The notes under the pieces: model-generated
Seen by the model: the letters and a program-made list of their open reading frames with translations, nothing else
Told to the model about the DNA's origin: nothing
Databases searched by the model: none
Shown here: piece after piece, positions 27,301 to 35,768 of the stretch
How the letters are laid out: each line of letters starts with the position of its first letter
Position numbering within the stretch: position 1 is the stretch's first letter
Program-made: the position numbers and the translations under genes
Assembly: GCA_041741415.1 (NCBI GenBank)
Contig: JBGSKC010000041.1
Span: 1 to 64,000, forward strand
Length of the DNA stretch: 64,000 bases
Direction: 5' to 3'
From: JANQTF01 sp041741415
GTDB taxonomy: Bacteria > Bacteroidota > Bacteroidia > J057

Positions 27301-28084
27301 CGTTGGCAGCTATTTCCACATCTGAAGCCTGAAGGCGGGTGCCAAATGTGCCGCCTCCCAATACCCGCGTCCAGGTGGTGCCTCCATTATTCGATCGCAC
27401 CAGACCGTCGTTGCGGGTAGCGGCGAAAAGGGTTCCCTGGGAGTTAACTACCAATTTTTGGGTGTAGTGAAACCGGGAGTTTTGGGTGGAGGGCAGCGGT
27501 TGCCAGCTCGTGCCTCCGTTGGTGGATTTCCAGATGCCAAAGCCACGCATGGCATCAGCATTGAAAAACCCTTCGCCGGTGGCAAAATACATGGTTTGTG
27601 GGTTGGTCGGGTCCTGGGCAATGGCCGTGACAGAGAGGTTGTCAAACAGGTCGTTGACTGGCTGCCATTGTGGGGTGGAGGCGGAAATGTTGGTGGTTTT
27701 GAACAAACCGCCCGAAACAGAGCCTGCCCAGAGGGTGTTGCCCGAAGGATCGTTGGCATCCAGCAACAAGGCCCTCGTCCGGCCTCCTACATTGTTGGGA
27801 CCGCGCTCCTCCCAGTTCATCTGGAGGATGTTGTTGCGGGTGGAAAGGAGTTGTTCCCGGCGCTGAAGCTCCCGGTATGCTGGCAGCAGGCGCTCCCTGG
27901 GAACAGTATTCGTAGCCGGGTCTTTAGTTAGCTCAAATTCCATGGCCATAGCCATATCGATGCGGTCCCGCTTCGGATATTTCTTTACAGGTTTTGGCGT
28001 AGCTGGCGCAGTAGATGGCTCCTGGCAGGAACTGGCAACGACAACAAAAGCAAGAAAACAGATCGAAAGGAAAGATAGACGCAT
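24386..28084 (-). CDS. Large secreted BNR/VPS10-like repeat protein with T9SS sorting domain
   Basis: The 1232-residue protein begins with a signal that ends in a lipobox-like V-A-S-S-C (Cys20). About 600 residues of beta-propeller-type repeats follow, with Asp-box motifs (S-T-N-G-G-T-S-W, S-N-N-G-G-T-T-W, S-T-D-Q-G-N-T-W, S-T-D-G-G-N-S-W), as in sialidase and sortilin-like proteins. A Calx-beta-like stretch (I-F-N-D-G-I-V-E-G-T-E-F) lies near residue 840. The last 75 residues form a T9SS type A sorting domain starting V-A-P-N-P-F-D-N-T and ending L-V-K-L-L-K-R. Sialidase catalytic residues are not evident, so an adhesive or binding role is more likely. It appears to lead a two-gene transcript with the methyltransferase. 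Confidence 0.85.
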   Translation of the reverse strand: MRLSFLSICFLAFVVVASSCQEPSTAPATPKPVKKYPKRDRIDMAMAMEFELTKDPATNTVPRERLLPAYRELQRREQLLSTRNNILQMNWEERGPNNVGGRTRALLLDANDPSGNTLWAGSVSGGLFKTTNISASTPQWQPVNDLFDNLSVTAIAQDPTNPQTMYFATGEGFFNADAMRGFGIWKSTNGGTSWQPLPSTQNSRFHYTQKLVVNSQGTLFAATRNDGLVRSNNGGTTWTRVLGGGTFGTRLQASDVEIAANGVLFASLGLQGQDGIYRSTDQGNTWAKLSTGLPSSGYERIELACAPSDPNRVYAMFQDGNNSNCQGIYRSNNGGNTWTAVSNPGAWGMSNFCRGQAWYDLTCAVDPNNANTLMIGGIDLLRSTDGGNSWSQVSQWFGGGGFQYVHADQHIILYAPGSSSTVFFGNDGGVYRSTNGGITIQDRNRGYNVTQFYACAIHPVSGVDYFIAGAQDNGTQQFDTPGINATDEVAGGDGAFVHIDEDQPDIQIAAYVYQNYFITTNSWASSRSAGDGTDNGEFINPTDYDSRSNTLYCAYGNGNFFRISNIGSFEQEDIVQIPAFNGSQIRHVSVSPNVNNRVYFGLSSGRIVRVDNANSASPSGTVLNPSGGPNGSISCIAVEKGNENHLLVTLSNYGVVSVWESYNAGGAWFNREGDLPDMPVRWALFNPNDANQALLGTELGVWVTSNLNNNAVQWVPSNNGLPNTRVSMLQIREDQTVLAGTYGRGLFTSSSLEIPTVGFTQNQAFVKESSTSGRVDDCQGYLDVVLPLQVSAEPSQPTPVLLKAGPATTLSATDYQILPSSLFVFAPGQGLIQNVTVRIFNDGIVEGTEFLDLQLELPVGGRLSLTPLPNSFLVINDGLITFDKVATALGDQEKHPLGPNQTRFFHLANEKLLAKVENLSGHDFGCMSIEIDREGNGASAFQDDRNPAGFLADKTFLLQADNPDSTAQVRLSLYYTAQEIDGWKASTSNDGLSQLLMLQSPGAISRVSPETLTPDGPVLRHAAIAQNTSAAHLVITATISGSLGGIGIGKPGQQDASASLVLEGEPQKESNRLFWNLAAGQNLSYFQPEKWDGSEWQPLDTLQGDPSRLAYESFDLAPTEGSNRYRLYARDPGNNWAFSNEVELFWVPQPDQASLVAPNPFDNTLSLFPGNEDVPYAVRLFNISGQLVAETSFTSDGAFVWDLSSRELAPGIYVLELRTGDQEPKLVKLLKR

Positions 28085-28224
28085 AGGAGTTGATCAAAGA
28101 GGGGGGAGTCTTCATGGCTATGGTGAACAAGGAACATTTATGCTCCTGAACACCCTATCTTTTTCCGAAAAATTCCTTTCCTGTTTTCTGCGATTCGCAA
28201 GATTTCCCGTTGCTGCTTTCCAGA

Positions 28225-29241
28225 TCAGACTTTTTTCACTTCTGCCCAGCGCACCTCGTTTACAAGCTCGCGCCCTGCTTCTGCGTCGGCGACGTTTTGA
28301 AGGGTGGTGGTGGCGATCTGCGTGAGGGCATTTTTGGTAAAAAATGCCTGGTGTGCGGTGATCAGCACATTGGGGAAGCTCATCAGCCGGGCGATGGTGT
28401 CGTCGGCAATCACGGTTTCGGAAAGGTCGCGGAAAAAAAGTTTTTCCTCCTGCTCATACACATCCAGCCCCAGGTAGCCCAGGTGCCCATGCTTGAGCGA
28501 TTCAATCACAGCCTGGGTATCGACCAGACCGCCGCGGCTGGTGTTGATCAGCATAGAGCCCGGCTTCATCAGGCTCAGTGAAGCTGCATTGATGAGGTGA
28601 TGGGTTTCGGGGGTCAAAGGACAGTGAAGCGACACGATGTCGGATTGGGCAAACAACATTTCAGCCTCTACATACTCAACCCCGGCGGCTTGGAGCGCCT
28701 CATTCGGGTAGCTGTCCAAGGCAAGCACCCTGCAGCCAAGGCCCTGCATAATGTGGCAGAATACCTGCCCTATTCTTCCGGTGCCGATCACCCCGACCGT
28801 TTTGCCAAACAAGTCGAAGCCGTCCATCCGGACCAGGGAGAAATTGCCTTCCCGCACGCGGTTGTAGGCTTTGTGGGTTTTGCGGTTGAGGGTGAGAATG
28901 AGGGCTAATGCATGTTCGGCCACGGCGTGGGGAGAATAAGCGGGAACCCGCAACACAGGAATGTTCAGGGCCTCGCAAGCTTCCAGATCAACATTGTTGA
29001 ACCCCGCACAGCGAAGCGCCAGGATCTGCAGACCGTTCTGAGCAAGGCGCCGAAGGCTAGCAGCATCGAGCTTGTCGTTTACAAACACGCAAATGGCGGG
29101 AAAGCCTTCAGCCAGCTTCAGCGCCTCTTCCTGCGGCTTGAGCCGGGTTTCGTAATAAGTGATCTCGTGGTCAAAACCGGCATTGGCCAGGTCAAAATAC
29201 TGGCGGTCGTAGGGCTGTGTGCTGAACAGGGCAATTTTCAT
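28225..29241 (-). CDS. ldhA: D-lactate dehydrogenase-like 2-hydroxyacid dehydrogenase
   Basis: The enzyme reduces a 2-keto acid (probably pyruvate) to the D-hydroxy acid with NADH. The 338-residue product matches the fermentative LdhA group. It begins M-K-I-A-L-F-S-T-Q-P-Y-D; the NAD site is G-T-G-R-I-G; the catalytic Arg lies in I-N-T-S-R-G-G; the Glu is in D-V-Y-E-Q-E-E; and the acid His is in I-T-A-H-Q-A-F-F-T. The T-A-H-Q-A-F segment is typical of LdhA. The frame is open to 29475 but the ATG at 29241 gives the family start. It is divergent from the histidine kinase gene. Confidence 0.88.
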   Translation of the reverse strand: MKIALFSTQPYDRQYFDLANAGFDHEITYYETRLKPQEEALKLAEGFPAICVFVNDKLDAASLRRLAQNGLQILALRCAGFNNVDLEACEALNIPVLRVPAYSPHAVAEHALALILTLNRKTHKAYNRVREGNFSLVRMDGFDLFGKTVGVIGTGRIGQVFCHIMQGLGCRVLALDSYPNEALQAAGVEYVEAEMLFAQSDIVSLHCPLTPETHHLINAASLSLMKPGSMLINTSRGGLVDTQAVIESLKHGHLGYLGLDVYEQEEKLFFRDLSETVIADDTIARLMSFPNVLITAHQAFFTKNALTQIATTTLQNVADAEAGRELVNEVRWAEVKKV

Positions 29242-29408
29242 ATGTGCTTTTTCTGGTTGGGAAGATGGACAAAGATTCGGAGAATTCGCACTTCTCTCAA
29301 ATTTACCCTTAGCCGGGGATTCACCAACTTCAGAATCATTGATGTTGTATGCAAAGTTTTTGCTGCAAATCAGGAAACATTCATCGGATTGATTACCTTG
29401 TGGGCAGG

Positions 29409-31247
29409 ATGAAATACTTCGTCTCCGCCGTTTCATGCCTGCTCTGGATATGGTTGCCTGGCTCGCTTCAGGCACAGGAAATCACGTTATCGTCTGCCGA
29501 TAGTGCGTCGCTTCTAACTCTGAGAAGCCAGGCGCGTGGCTGGTATGGCGACAACCTCGATTCGATGAGCCATTATGCAGGGCGCTACAGGCAGGTAGCT
29601 ACCCGGCTCAATGCCTCCTATTTTCTCGCAGATGCCTGGCTGCTGCTCGGCACAGCCAGCATGGAGCAAGGCGATCACGGCAAAGCCACCCAAGAATTCA
29701 TCCGGGCCTACCAGATAGCTGATTCTGCACAGATGATCAGGCCCAAAGTAATGGCTCAAATCAACCTTGGGGCAGTTTACCATCATCAGAAAAAATACCA
29801 GGAAGCGCTCTCCTTTTACAAAGCAGGCATCCATGGCTACCATGAACTCAACATGCAAAGCAGCCTGGGCCAACCCCTTTATAACCTGGCCATCGTGTTT
29901 CAGGACATGGGGCAAACCGATTCGGCAAAGCACTACTACCTCATTGCTCTGCCGATTGCCGGGGTCGCCGGAGATTCTCTGTCCCTGGCAGACCTCTACA
30001 ACAGCCTCGGCAACCTCGTGCTGGAGCAAGGCTCCCGTAGCGAAGCCATTCATTATTTCTCGAAGGCCGCTTCCATTGCAGAATCACTCGGTGAAGACAG
30101 CCGTCATTTTTACCCGCTCCTCAATCTTGGCACGCTGGCCACTGCCGAAAAGCGCCTCGGGGCTGCCCGCCGTTACCTCACTACCGCCAGGGACCTCGCC
30201 TATTCCTTGTCGTCTGCAGACATGCAAATTGACATTGAGCGAGCCCTGGCAAGCCTTGATTCAGCGAATCACCAATACGACAGTGCCTACCAGCACCTTG
30301 CCCGCTGGACAACCCTCGTGCAGCAGCAGCAGGAATTAGCCCGGCAAACCCAGCTCGACAACCTCCAGGCGCAGTTTAACAGCGATCGCCAGGAGCAAAT
30401 GCTTGCCGCTCAGGCTGCTGAAATCGCGGAGCAGGATAAAAACCTCCGTTTTCAGCGGGCACGGGCCATTGTGCTTGCTACAGGCTTATTCGTGCTTCTT
30501 GCCTTGTCTCTGGCCCTCCGGCGAGTGAGCCTCATTCGCAAGCGGCAGAGTGAGGCCCTTTTGCGAATGAACGAAGACAAAGACACTATGCTTCAGGCAG
30601 TGGCCCACGATCTGCAAAGCCCCACTGTGAACATCCGCGGGCTAATTGATGTGCTTCAGGATGCCCAAGCGCTGGATGCCGAAGGCAATAGCATCGTGAC
30701 CATGATTCAGAAAGAGCTGGACCGGTCGGATCATCTCATCAGGTCCTTGCTGGAACTGGAAAGTATTGAGGCCGGAGACTGGACCGTTTCCATGCTTCCG
30801 GTGAATTTGTCGAACATCCTGGAGGAGGTGGCAGAAAAATACCGCTATTCGGCCCAGCGGAAGCAGATCTGGCTTGAAACCGCTGGTCTTGGGGAGGAGG
30901 TTTCACTTACCACAGACCCACACTTCATCGCCCGTATTTTAGACAACCTCCTTTCCAATGCCATCAAATTTTCTCCAGCTGGCAGCAGAATAGGCCTGAG
31001 CCTGCAACGGGCGAGCGACCAGGTCAGGATAGAAGTAAGCGACCAGGGCCCCGGGATCACAGAGGAGGATCAGATGCGGATGTTTGGCCGTTTCCAGCGC
31101 CTGAGTGCCAAGCCAACTGGCGGCGAAAGCAGCACCGGCCTGGGTCTGGCCATCACCAAGGCCATGACCGACCGGCTCCGGGGCCGCATCGAGGTACACT
31201 CCCAGCCAGGAAGAGGCAGTACTTTCGCCGTAGTGCTGCCGCAGTGA
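29409..31247 (+). CDS. Sensor histidine kinase with periplasmic TPR domain
   Basis: The 612-residue protein has a signal peptide or N-terminal membrane segment (residues 1-22) and a TPR region (about 75-300, with repeats such as Y-Q-E-A-L-S-F-Y and S-E-A-I-H-Y-F). A coiled coil (about 305-350) follows, then one membrane helix (about 353-371), a dimerisation/phosphoacceptor domain with A-H-D-L-Q-S-P (His400), and an ATPase domain with the N box D-N-L-L-S-N-A-I-K-F-S and G boxes D-Q-G-P-G-I and S-S-T-G-L-G-L-A-I. It would sense an envelope signal and phosphorylate a response regulator, but none is adjacent, so it is an orphan here. The ATG at 29409 gives the signal peptide. Confidence 0.9.
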   Translation: MKYFVSAVSCLLWIWLPGSLQAQEITLSSADSASLLTLRSQARGWYGDNLDSMSHYAGRYRQVATRLNASYFLADAWLLLGTASMEQGDHGKATQEFIRAYQIADSAQMIRPKVMAQINLGAVYHHQKKYQEALSFYKAGIHGYHELNMQSSLGQPLYNLAIVFQDMGQTDSAKHYYLIALPIAGVAGDSLSLADLYNSLGNLVLEQGSRSEAIHYFSKAASIAESLGEDSRHFYPLLNLGTLATAEKRLGAARRYLTTARDLAYSLSSADMQIDIERALASLDSANHQYDSAYQHLARWTTLVQQQQELARQTQLDNLQAQFNSDRQEQMLAAQAAEIAEQDKNLRFQRARAIVLATGLFVLLALSLALRRVSLIRKRQSEALLRMNEDKDTMLQAVAHDLQSPTVNIRGLIDVLQDAQALDAEGNSIVTMIQKELDRSDHLIRSLLELESIEAGDWTVSMLPVNLSNILEEVAEKYRYSAQRKQIWLETAGLGEEVSLTTDPHFIARILDNLLSNAIKFSPAGSRIGLSLQRASDQVRIEVSDQGPGITEEDQMRMFGRFQRLSAKPTGGESSTGLGLAITKAMTDRLRGRIEVHSQPGRGSTFAVVLPQ

Positions 31248-31401
31248 GCAGGTTCACCAACACAGCAGTTTCCGCAGCTCATTCGTCAAAATCCCTACAT
31301 TGAAGCGCTGCGGGCTTGCCCGTTTTGCCAATGCCGGCGAAATTGCTCCCACGCAGTCAGTAAAATTTTATCTTCCCCCTCATCCATTCCAAGACAAACT
31401 T

Positions 31402-32391
31402 ATGACACCCGTTTCCCTCTATCCCCTGACCTTCCACACCTTGTTCAAAGACAAAATCTGGGGTGGGCAAAAGATAAAAACAGTGCTGGGCAAAGATTTC
31501 GGGAACCTGCCCAATTGCGGGGAAACCTGGGAAATTTCGGGGGTGCCGGGCAATGTGTCGGTCGTGAACCAGGGGCCGCTGGAGGGCAAGTCGCTTCGGG
31601 ATTTGCTCATTGAGTATGGACCGAGGCTTGCCGGAGGCCGGGTGTATGCCCAATTTGGGGATGAGTTTCCGCTGCTGGTAAAATTCATTGATGCCAACGA
31701 CGATCTCTCGATCCAGGTCCATCCTGATGACGAGCTGGCTGCGAGGCGCCACAACTCCTTTGGCAAAACGGAGATGTGGTACATTATGCAGGCCGATCCG
31801 GGTTCGACCCTCATCACGGGATTTAACCGGGAAATGAGCCGGGAAACCTACCAGCAGGCATTTGAGGCCGGGCAGTTGAATGACATACTCAACCGCGAAA
31901 CAGCAGAGGCTGGCGATGTGTTTTTCCTGCCTGCCGGCCGGGTGCACACCATTGGAAAGGGCTTGCTACTGGCCGAGATCCAGCAAACCTCCGACGTTAC
32001 CTACCGGATCTACGACTTTGACCGGGTAGACGACCAGGGAAATAAGCGGGAGCTGCACGTGGAGGAAGCCCTCGATGCGATCGATTATCGCTGGTATCCT
32101 GATTATAAAACCACTTATCCAGCAGTAACCGGCGCGCCAGTGGAGGTGGCAAAGTGCCAGTATTTCGTAACCAACCGTTTGCAATTCACGGGTACACAGG
32201 CGATGAATTTTGCCGAAAGAGACGCTTTCACCATTTTGGTGGTGGTGGGTGGCACCGGAACCCTGGAGTGGGAAGGCGGCTCCATGGTCGTGGCTGCTGG
32301 TCAGGCTGTGTTGCTTCCAGCCGGGCTGGAAGCCATTGAGCTGCATGCTGAGGGAGAGTTGATCGTGCTGGAGTCGTATTTGCCGGCGTGA
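31402..32391 (+). CDS. manA: Mannose-6-phosphate isomerase, class I
   Basis: This zinc enzyme interconverts mannose 6-phosphate and fructose 6-phosphate, feeding GDP-mannose synthesis or mannose use. The 329-residue product shows the cupin metal ligands in I-Q-V-H-P-D-D-E, G-K-T-E-M-W-Y and the later G-R-V-H-T-I-G, all typical of the short bacterial class I form. The frame opens at 31300, but the ATG at 31402 (MTPVSLYPLTFH) is the natural start. It lies 154 bases after the histidine kinase on the same strand. A hairpin follows the stop. Confidence 0.92.
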   Translation: MTPVSLYPLTFHTLFKDKIWGGQKIKTVLGKDFGNLPNCGETWEISGVPGNVSVVNQGPLEGKSLRDLLIEYGPRLAGGRVYAQFGDEFPLLVKFIDANDDLSIQVHPDDELAARRHNSFGKTEMWYIMQADPGSTLITGFNREMSRETYQQAFEAGQLNDILNRETAEAGDVFFLPAGRVHTIGKGLLLAEIQQTSDVTYRIYDFDRVDDQGNKRELHVEEALDAIDYRWYPDYKTTYPAVTGAPVEVAKCQYFVTNRLQFTGTQAMNFAERDAFTILVVVGGTGTLEWEGGSMVVAAGQAVLLPAGLEAIELHAEGELIVLESYLPA

Positions 32392-32396
32392 GTGTT

Positions 32397-32429
32397 TGCC
32401 AGGAAAATGGTCGTTTTCCGGGATTGGCA
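32397..32429. repeat. Hairpin after manA
   Basis: TGCCA-GGAAAA (32397-32407) and TTTTCC (32414-32419) with TGGCA (32425-32429) form a two-part stem around TGGTCG. There is no T-tract, so it is only a weak candidate for ending manA transcripts. Confidence 0.4.
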
Positions 32430-32507
32430 TGGTAAAAAGTTGGCCGTTTCCGGTTGCGAATGTGAACCAGAAAGGATTTCGCAGGTAAGGATCGTTGCCA
32501 GAGGCGG

Positions 32508-32535
32508 TTGGTTGTGCCGGAGTTTCTTATATTCG
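32508..32535 (+). promoter_or_regulatory. Probable promoter of the DUF2723 gene
   Basis: TTG at 32508-32510 and TATATTCG at 32528-32535 are 17 bases apart. The -7 box differs from TAnnTTTG at one position. It lies 50 bases before the ATG at 32586. Confidence 0.45.
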
Positions 32536-32585
32536 GCACCGAAACAGAGCTAGCGCTTCGGATTCGACGCTCGACAGGAAAACTT

Positions 32586-35500
32586 ATGGATTTCAAACGA
32601 CTAAACAACTGGACTGGCTGGGCAGTATTTGCCATTGCGCTGGTGACCTATTTCATGACAATGGCACCTACAGCCAGTTTTTGGGACTGTGGCGAGTTCA
32701 TCGCTTGTGCCAACGAACTGGAAGTACCTCACCCACCCGGTGCGCCATTTTATTTGCTCCTCGGCAGGGTGTTTGCCATGTTTGCCTTCAACGACGTGAG
32801 CCAGATTGCCTGGATGCTCAACCTGATGAGCGTTCTCACCAGCGCCTTCACCGTGCTATTCACTTTCTGGATCACCACCCACCTGGCTGCCAAAATGGTG
32901 GGCACAGACAGCAAGGCTTATACCTTTCCGCAAATCCTGGCCATTTTGGGCGCGGGCACGGTGGCAGGGTTGGCCAATACTTATGCCGACTCTTTCTGGT
33001 TTAACGCTGTGGAAGCGGAGGTGTATGCGATGTCTTCCTTCTTCACCGCCATCGTGGTTTGGCTGATGTTTAAATGGGAAGAGCGCGCCGACGAAGCTGG
33101 GAATCACCGCTGGCTGATCCTCATCGCCTACATCATGGGCTTATCGATCGGGGTGCACTTGCTCAATTTGCTTACCATTCCGGCGCTGGCCTTCATCTAT
33201 TATTTCAGAAAATACCCCTTTAGCTGGAAAGGCTTTTTCATCACCTCCGGCGTTTCCATCGCGATTCTCGGCGTGATTCAAACCGGGATTATCCTGTACA
33301 CCTTTGATTTTGCCTGGGCCTTTGAGCGCTTCCTCACCAGCATGAGCAGCGTGTCTGGCAAAGATATTGGCGGCCTGGGTCTGCCTATCGGCTCCGGCGT
33401 GATATTGTTCTTTACCCTCTTGTTTGGTGCGCTTGGATACGCAATCTACTGGTCGCAGAAAAACAATCGGGTGCTGCTCAACACTTCCCTGCTGAGCGTG
33501 CTGGTGATTTATATCGGGTTCTCTTCCTACATGATGATTCCGGTTCGGTCGCAGGCCAACCCTCCGATTGATGAGAACAACCCCGAGAATACCCAATCCT
33601 TCCTGAGCTACATGAAGCGCGAGCAATACGGCAGCCGCCCTTTGCTCAAAGGTCCCCTCTACAATGCCCAGCCTGTGGCCCTCGACGACGATGGTACTGA
33701 GTATATGCTCTCTGAAGACGGCAGCACCTACGTGGAACTTGGCCAGAAGCGCAAATACCGCTATGCCGAAAAGGACCAGAAGTTCTTCCCCCGGATGTAT
33801 GACAACACCCGCCCGCTCAGCTGGGACCCAAGACAGGGCGGATATACCTATGCTAATTTTGTAAAGCGCACCGGCACCGCAGACACCCCCTACGACGACC
33901 AGCCCTCCAAGGGAGAAGACCTCATGTACTTTTTCCAGTACCAGATCGGCCACATGTATCTCCGCTATTTCTTGTGGAATTTCGTGGGAAAAGAGTCGGA
34001 TGTGCAAAATGCCGGTCACGAAAGCGGGCTGGAATTCAGCAAAATCGCGGCCATGCCGGATTTTATCAAAAGCCACCCTTCGAAAAACCATTTCTACTAC
34101 CTTCCCTTGCTGCTGGGCTTGCTGGGCTTGTTCTGGCACAGCAGCAAAAAAGGCAACGACGCCATTGTCGTGGGCTTGCTGTTCTTCTTCACGGGCCTGG
34201 CCATCATCATTTACCTGAACCAATACCCCAATCAGCCCCGCGAACGTGACTATTCCTTCGCCGGATCTTTCCAAACCTTTGCTATCTGGATCGGGCTTGG
34301 CGTGCTGGCACTTTATCAACTGCTGGAACAATACCTTAAGCAGGCTTCTGCTTACCTCGCAGTGGGAGTAGGGCTGGTCGCGCCGCTTCTCATGGCCGTG
34401 CAGGGCTGGGATGACCACAGCCGCGCCAACAACTATGTGGCCCCAGATTCGGCCTATAACCTGCTGAATTCGCTCGAAAAGGACGCCATCCTGTTCACCA
34501 ACGGCGATAACGACACCTTCCCGCTCTGGTACCTCCAGGAAGTGGAAAACATCCGCCCGGATGTGCGGGTGCTCTGCCTCTCCTATGTGAACACCGACTG
34601 GTACATCGACCAGATGTACATGAAGATGAACGAGTCGAGCATCCTGCCGCTGACAATTGCCCGCAACGATTATGTTGGCCAAAACAACCAGTCTAAGGGC
34701 TATGGCGACAGAGCTACCTTGTCGCGCAGCCTCCCCGCAGATGCGCAGCAACTGCTTGCACAGGGCATCATTTCAGAGGAGGACCTGCCTTACGTGCAAA
34801 ACCCCATGACCTGGAGCGTTTCTACCCGTGGACCCCAGAGCAACCGCTATCTCGAACTTAAGGACGAGCTCATTCTTAATCTGCTGGATAATGTGGCTAA
34901 ATCAGGCTGGAGCCGCCCGGTCTATTTTGCCAACACCGTGGCCCCCAACTCTTATCTTGGGCTGCAGGAATACTTCCGCCAGGAAGGCCTCGCCTACCGC
35001 GTGCTGCCAGTGAAAAAACCCTCTTTGAGAGATCCGTATGATCCCGCTCCAGGCTATGTGCACCAGGAACTCATGCACAAGCATCTGGTCGAAGATTTTC
35101 GCTTCCAGAACCTCAACCTCGAAGGTCAGTACTACGACGAGAACATCTACCGGATGCTCGACAACTATTACACAACCTTCTACCGCCTGGCAAACAACTA
35201 CCTGCTGGAAGTGGAAGCGATGAAGACCCAGAACCAGGCCCTGGCTGCTGTGAGCTCCGATAGTGCTATGAAGGTCATCGAAGCCAACAATGCCAGGATC
35301 CCGCTTCTGCTCGAAAAGTCGAAAGAAGTGATGCTTCACGCGGAAACCTCCTTCCCGGTGCAAACCATCGACCCGAATCCCTACCTCGTGACCCGCTTCG
35401 GGATCGTCTTTAAAAAGCTGCAAAATGCCTACAAAGACAGCGACCCCACGGTAGCTGCAGAAATGGGCCAGCTTGCGGACCGCTACTTCGATTTCCTCGA

Positions 35501-35684
35501 AAACAAGATCGTAGGAACCCTGGCCTACTACAGCACCGCTCCGGGCGCACGCGACGACCTCCAGTTGTACACAGCCTCCTTCGGCTTGCTGGCGAATATC
35601 TACGGCCAGTTCCAGCTCACAGAGCGCACAGCCCGGCTTCAGGAGGCACAGGCTGGTTTTGACCCACGCTTATTCAGCCGCTAA
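32586..35684 (+). CDS. DUF2723 membrane protein (TMEM260/O-mannosyltransferase-like)
   Basis: The 1032-residue protein starts M-D-F-K-R-L-N-N-W and carries the DUF2723 signature near residues 24-55: S-F-W-D-C-G-E-F-I-A, then V-P-H-P-P-G-A-P-F-Y-L-L-L-G-R. About twelve hydrophobic segments follow, then a soluble C-terminal part. The family is a GT-C-type fold related to eukaryotic TMEM260, an O-mannosyltransferase. In Bacteroidota it is thought to glycosylate exported proteins, though the donor and targets are not known from this sequence. The frame is open from 32508, but the ATG at 32586 starts the conserved region. A strong terminator follows the stop. Confidence 0.88.
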   Translation: MDFKRLNNWTGWAVFAIALVTYFMTMAPTASFWDCGEFIACANELEVPHPPGAPFYLLLGRVFAMFAFNDVSQIAWMLNLMSVLTSAFTVLFTFWITTHLAAKMVGTDSKAYTFPQILAILGAGTVAGLANTYADSFWFNAVEAEVYAMSSFFTAIVVWLMFKWEERADEAGNHRWLILIAYIMGLSIGVHLLNLLTIPALAFIYYFRKYPFSWKGFFITSGVSIAILGVIQTGIILYTFDFAWAFERFLTSMSSVSGKDIGGLGLPIGSGVILFFTLLFGALGYAIYWSQKNNRVLLNTSLLSVLVIYIGFSSYMMIPVRSQANPPIDENNPENTQSFLSYMKREQYGSRPLLKGPLYNAQPVALDDDGTEYMLSEDGSTYVELGQKRKYRYAEKDQKFFPRMYDNTRPLSWDPRQGGYTYANFVKRTGTADTPYDDQPSKGEDLMYFFQYQIGHMYLRYFLWNFVGKESDVQNAGHESGLEFSKIAAMPDFIKSHPSKNHFYYLPLLLGLLGLFWHSSKKGNDAIVVGLLFFFTGLAIIIYLNQYPNQPRERDYSFAGSFQTFAIWIGLGVLALYQLLEQYLKQASAYLAVGVGLVAPLLMAVQGWDDHSRANNYVAPDSAYNLLNSLEKDAILFTNGDNDTFPLWYLQEVENIRPDVRVLCLSYVNTDWYIDQMYMKMNESSILPLTIARNDYVGQNNQSKGYGDRATLSRSLPADAQQLLAQGIISEEDLPYVQNPMTWSVSTRGPQSNRYLELKDELILNLLDNVAKSGWSRPVYFANTVAPNSYLGLQEYFRQEGLAYRVLPVKKPSLRDPYDPAPGYVHQELMHKHLVEDFRFQNLNLEGQYYDENIYRMLDNYYTTFYRLANNYLLEVEAMKTQNQALAAVSSDSAMKVIEANNARIPLLLEKSKEVMLHAETSFPVQTIDPNPYLVTRFGIVFKKLQNAYKDSDPTVAAEMGQLADRYFDFLENKIVGTLAYYSTAPGARDDLQLYTASFGLLANIYGQFQLTERTARLQEAQAGFDPRLFSR

Positions 35685-35714
35685 TGCGCCGCGCCAACCA
35701 CTGAATCTCCACCA

Positions 35715-35750
35715 CGGGAGGGGCCACCCAGCCCCTCCCGTTCCATTTTT
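35715..35750 (+). terminator. Rho-independent terminator after the DUF2723 gene
   Basis: CGGGAGGGGC (35715-35724) and GCCCCTCCCG (35731-35740) form a perfect 10-bp stem with a 6-base loop, followed by TTCCATTTTT. Confidence 0.8.
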
Positions 35751-35768
35751 ACCCAACCCTTTCGCAAG

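Noticed and set aside
33141..34751. 536-codon minus-strand frame opposite the DUF2723 gene
   Set aside because: Antisense shadow of a long conserved coding region in GC-rich DNA.
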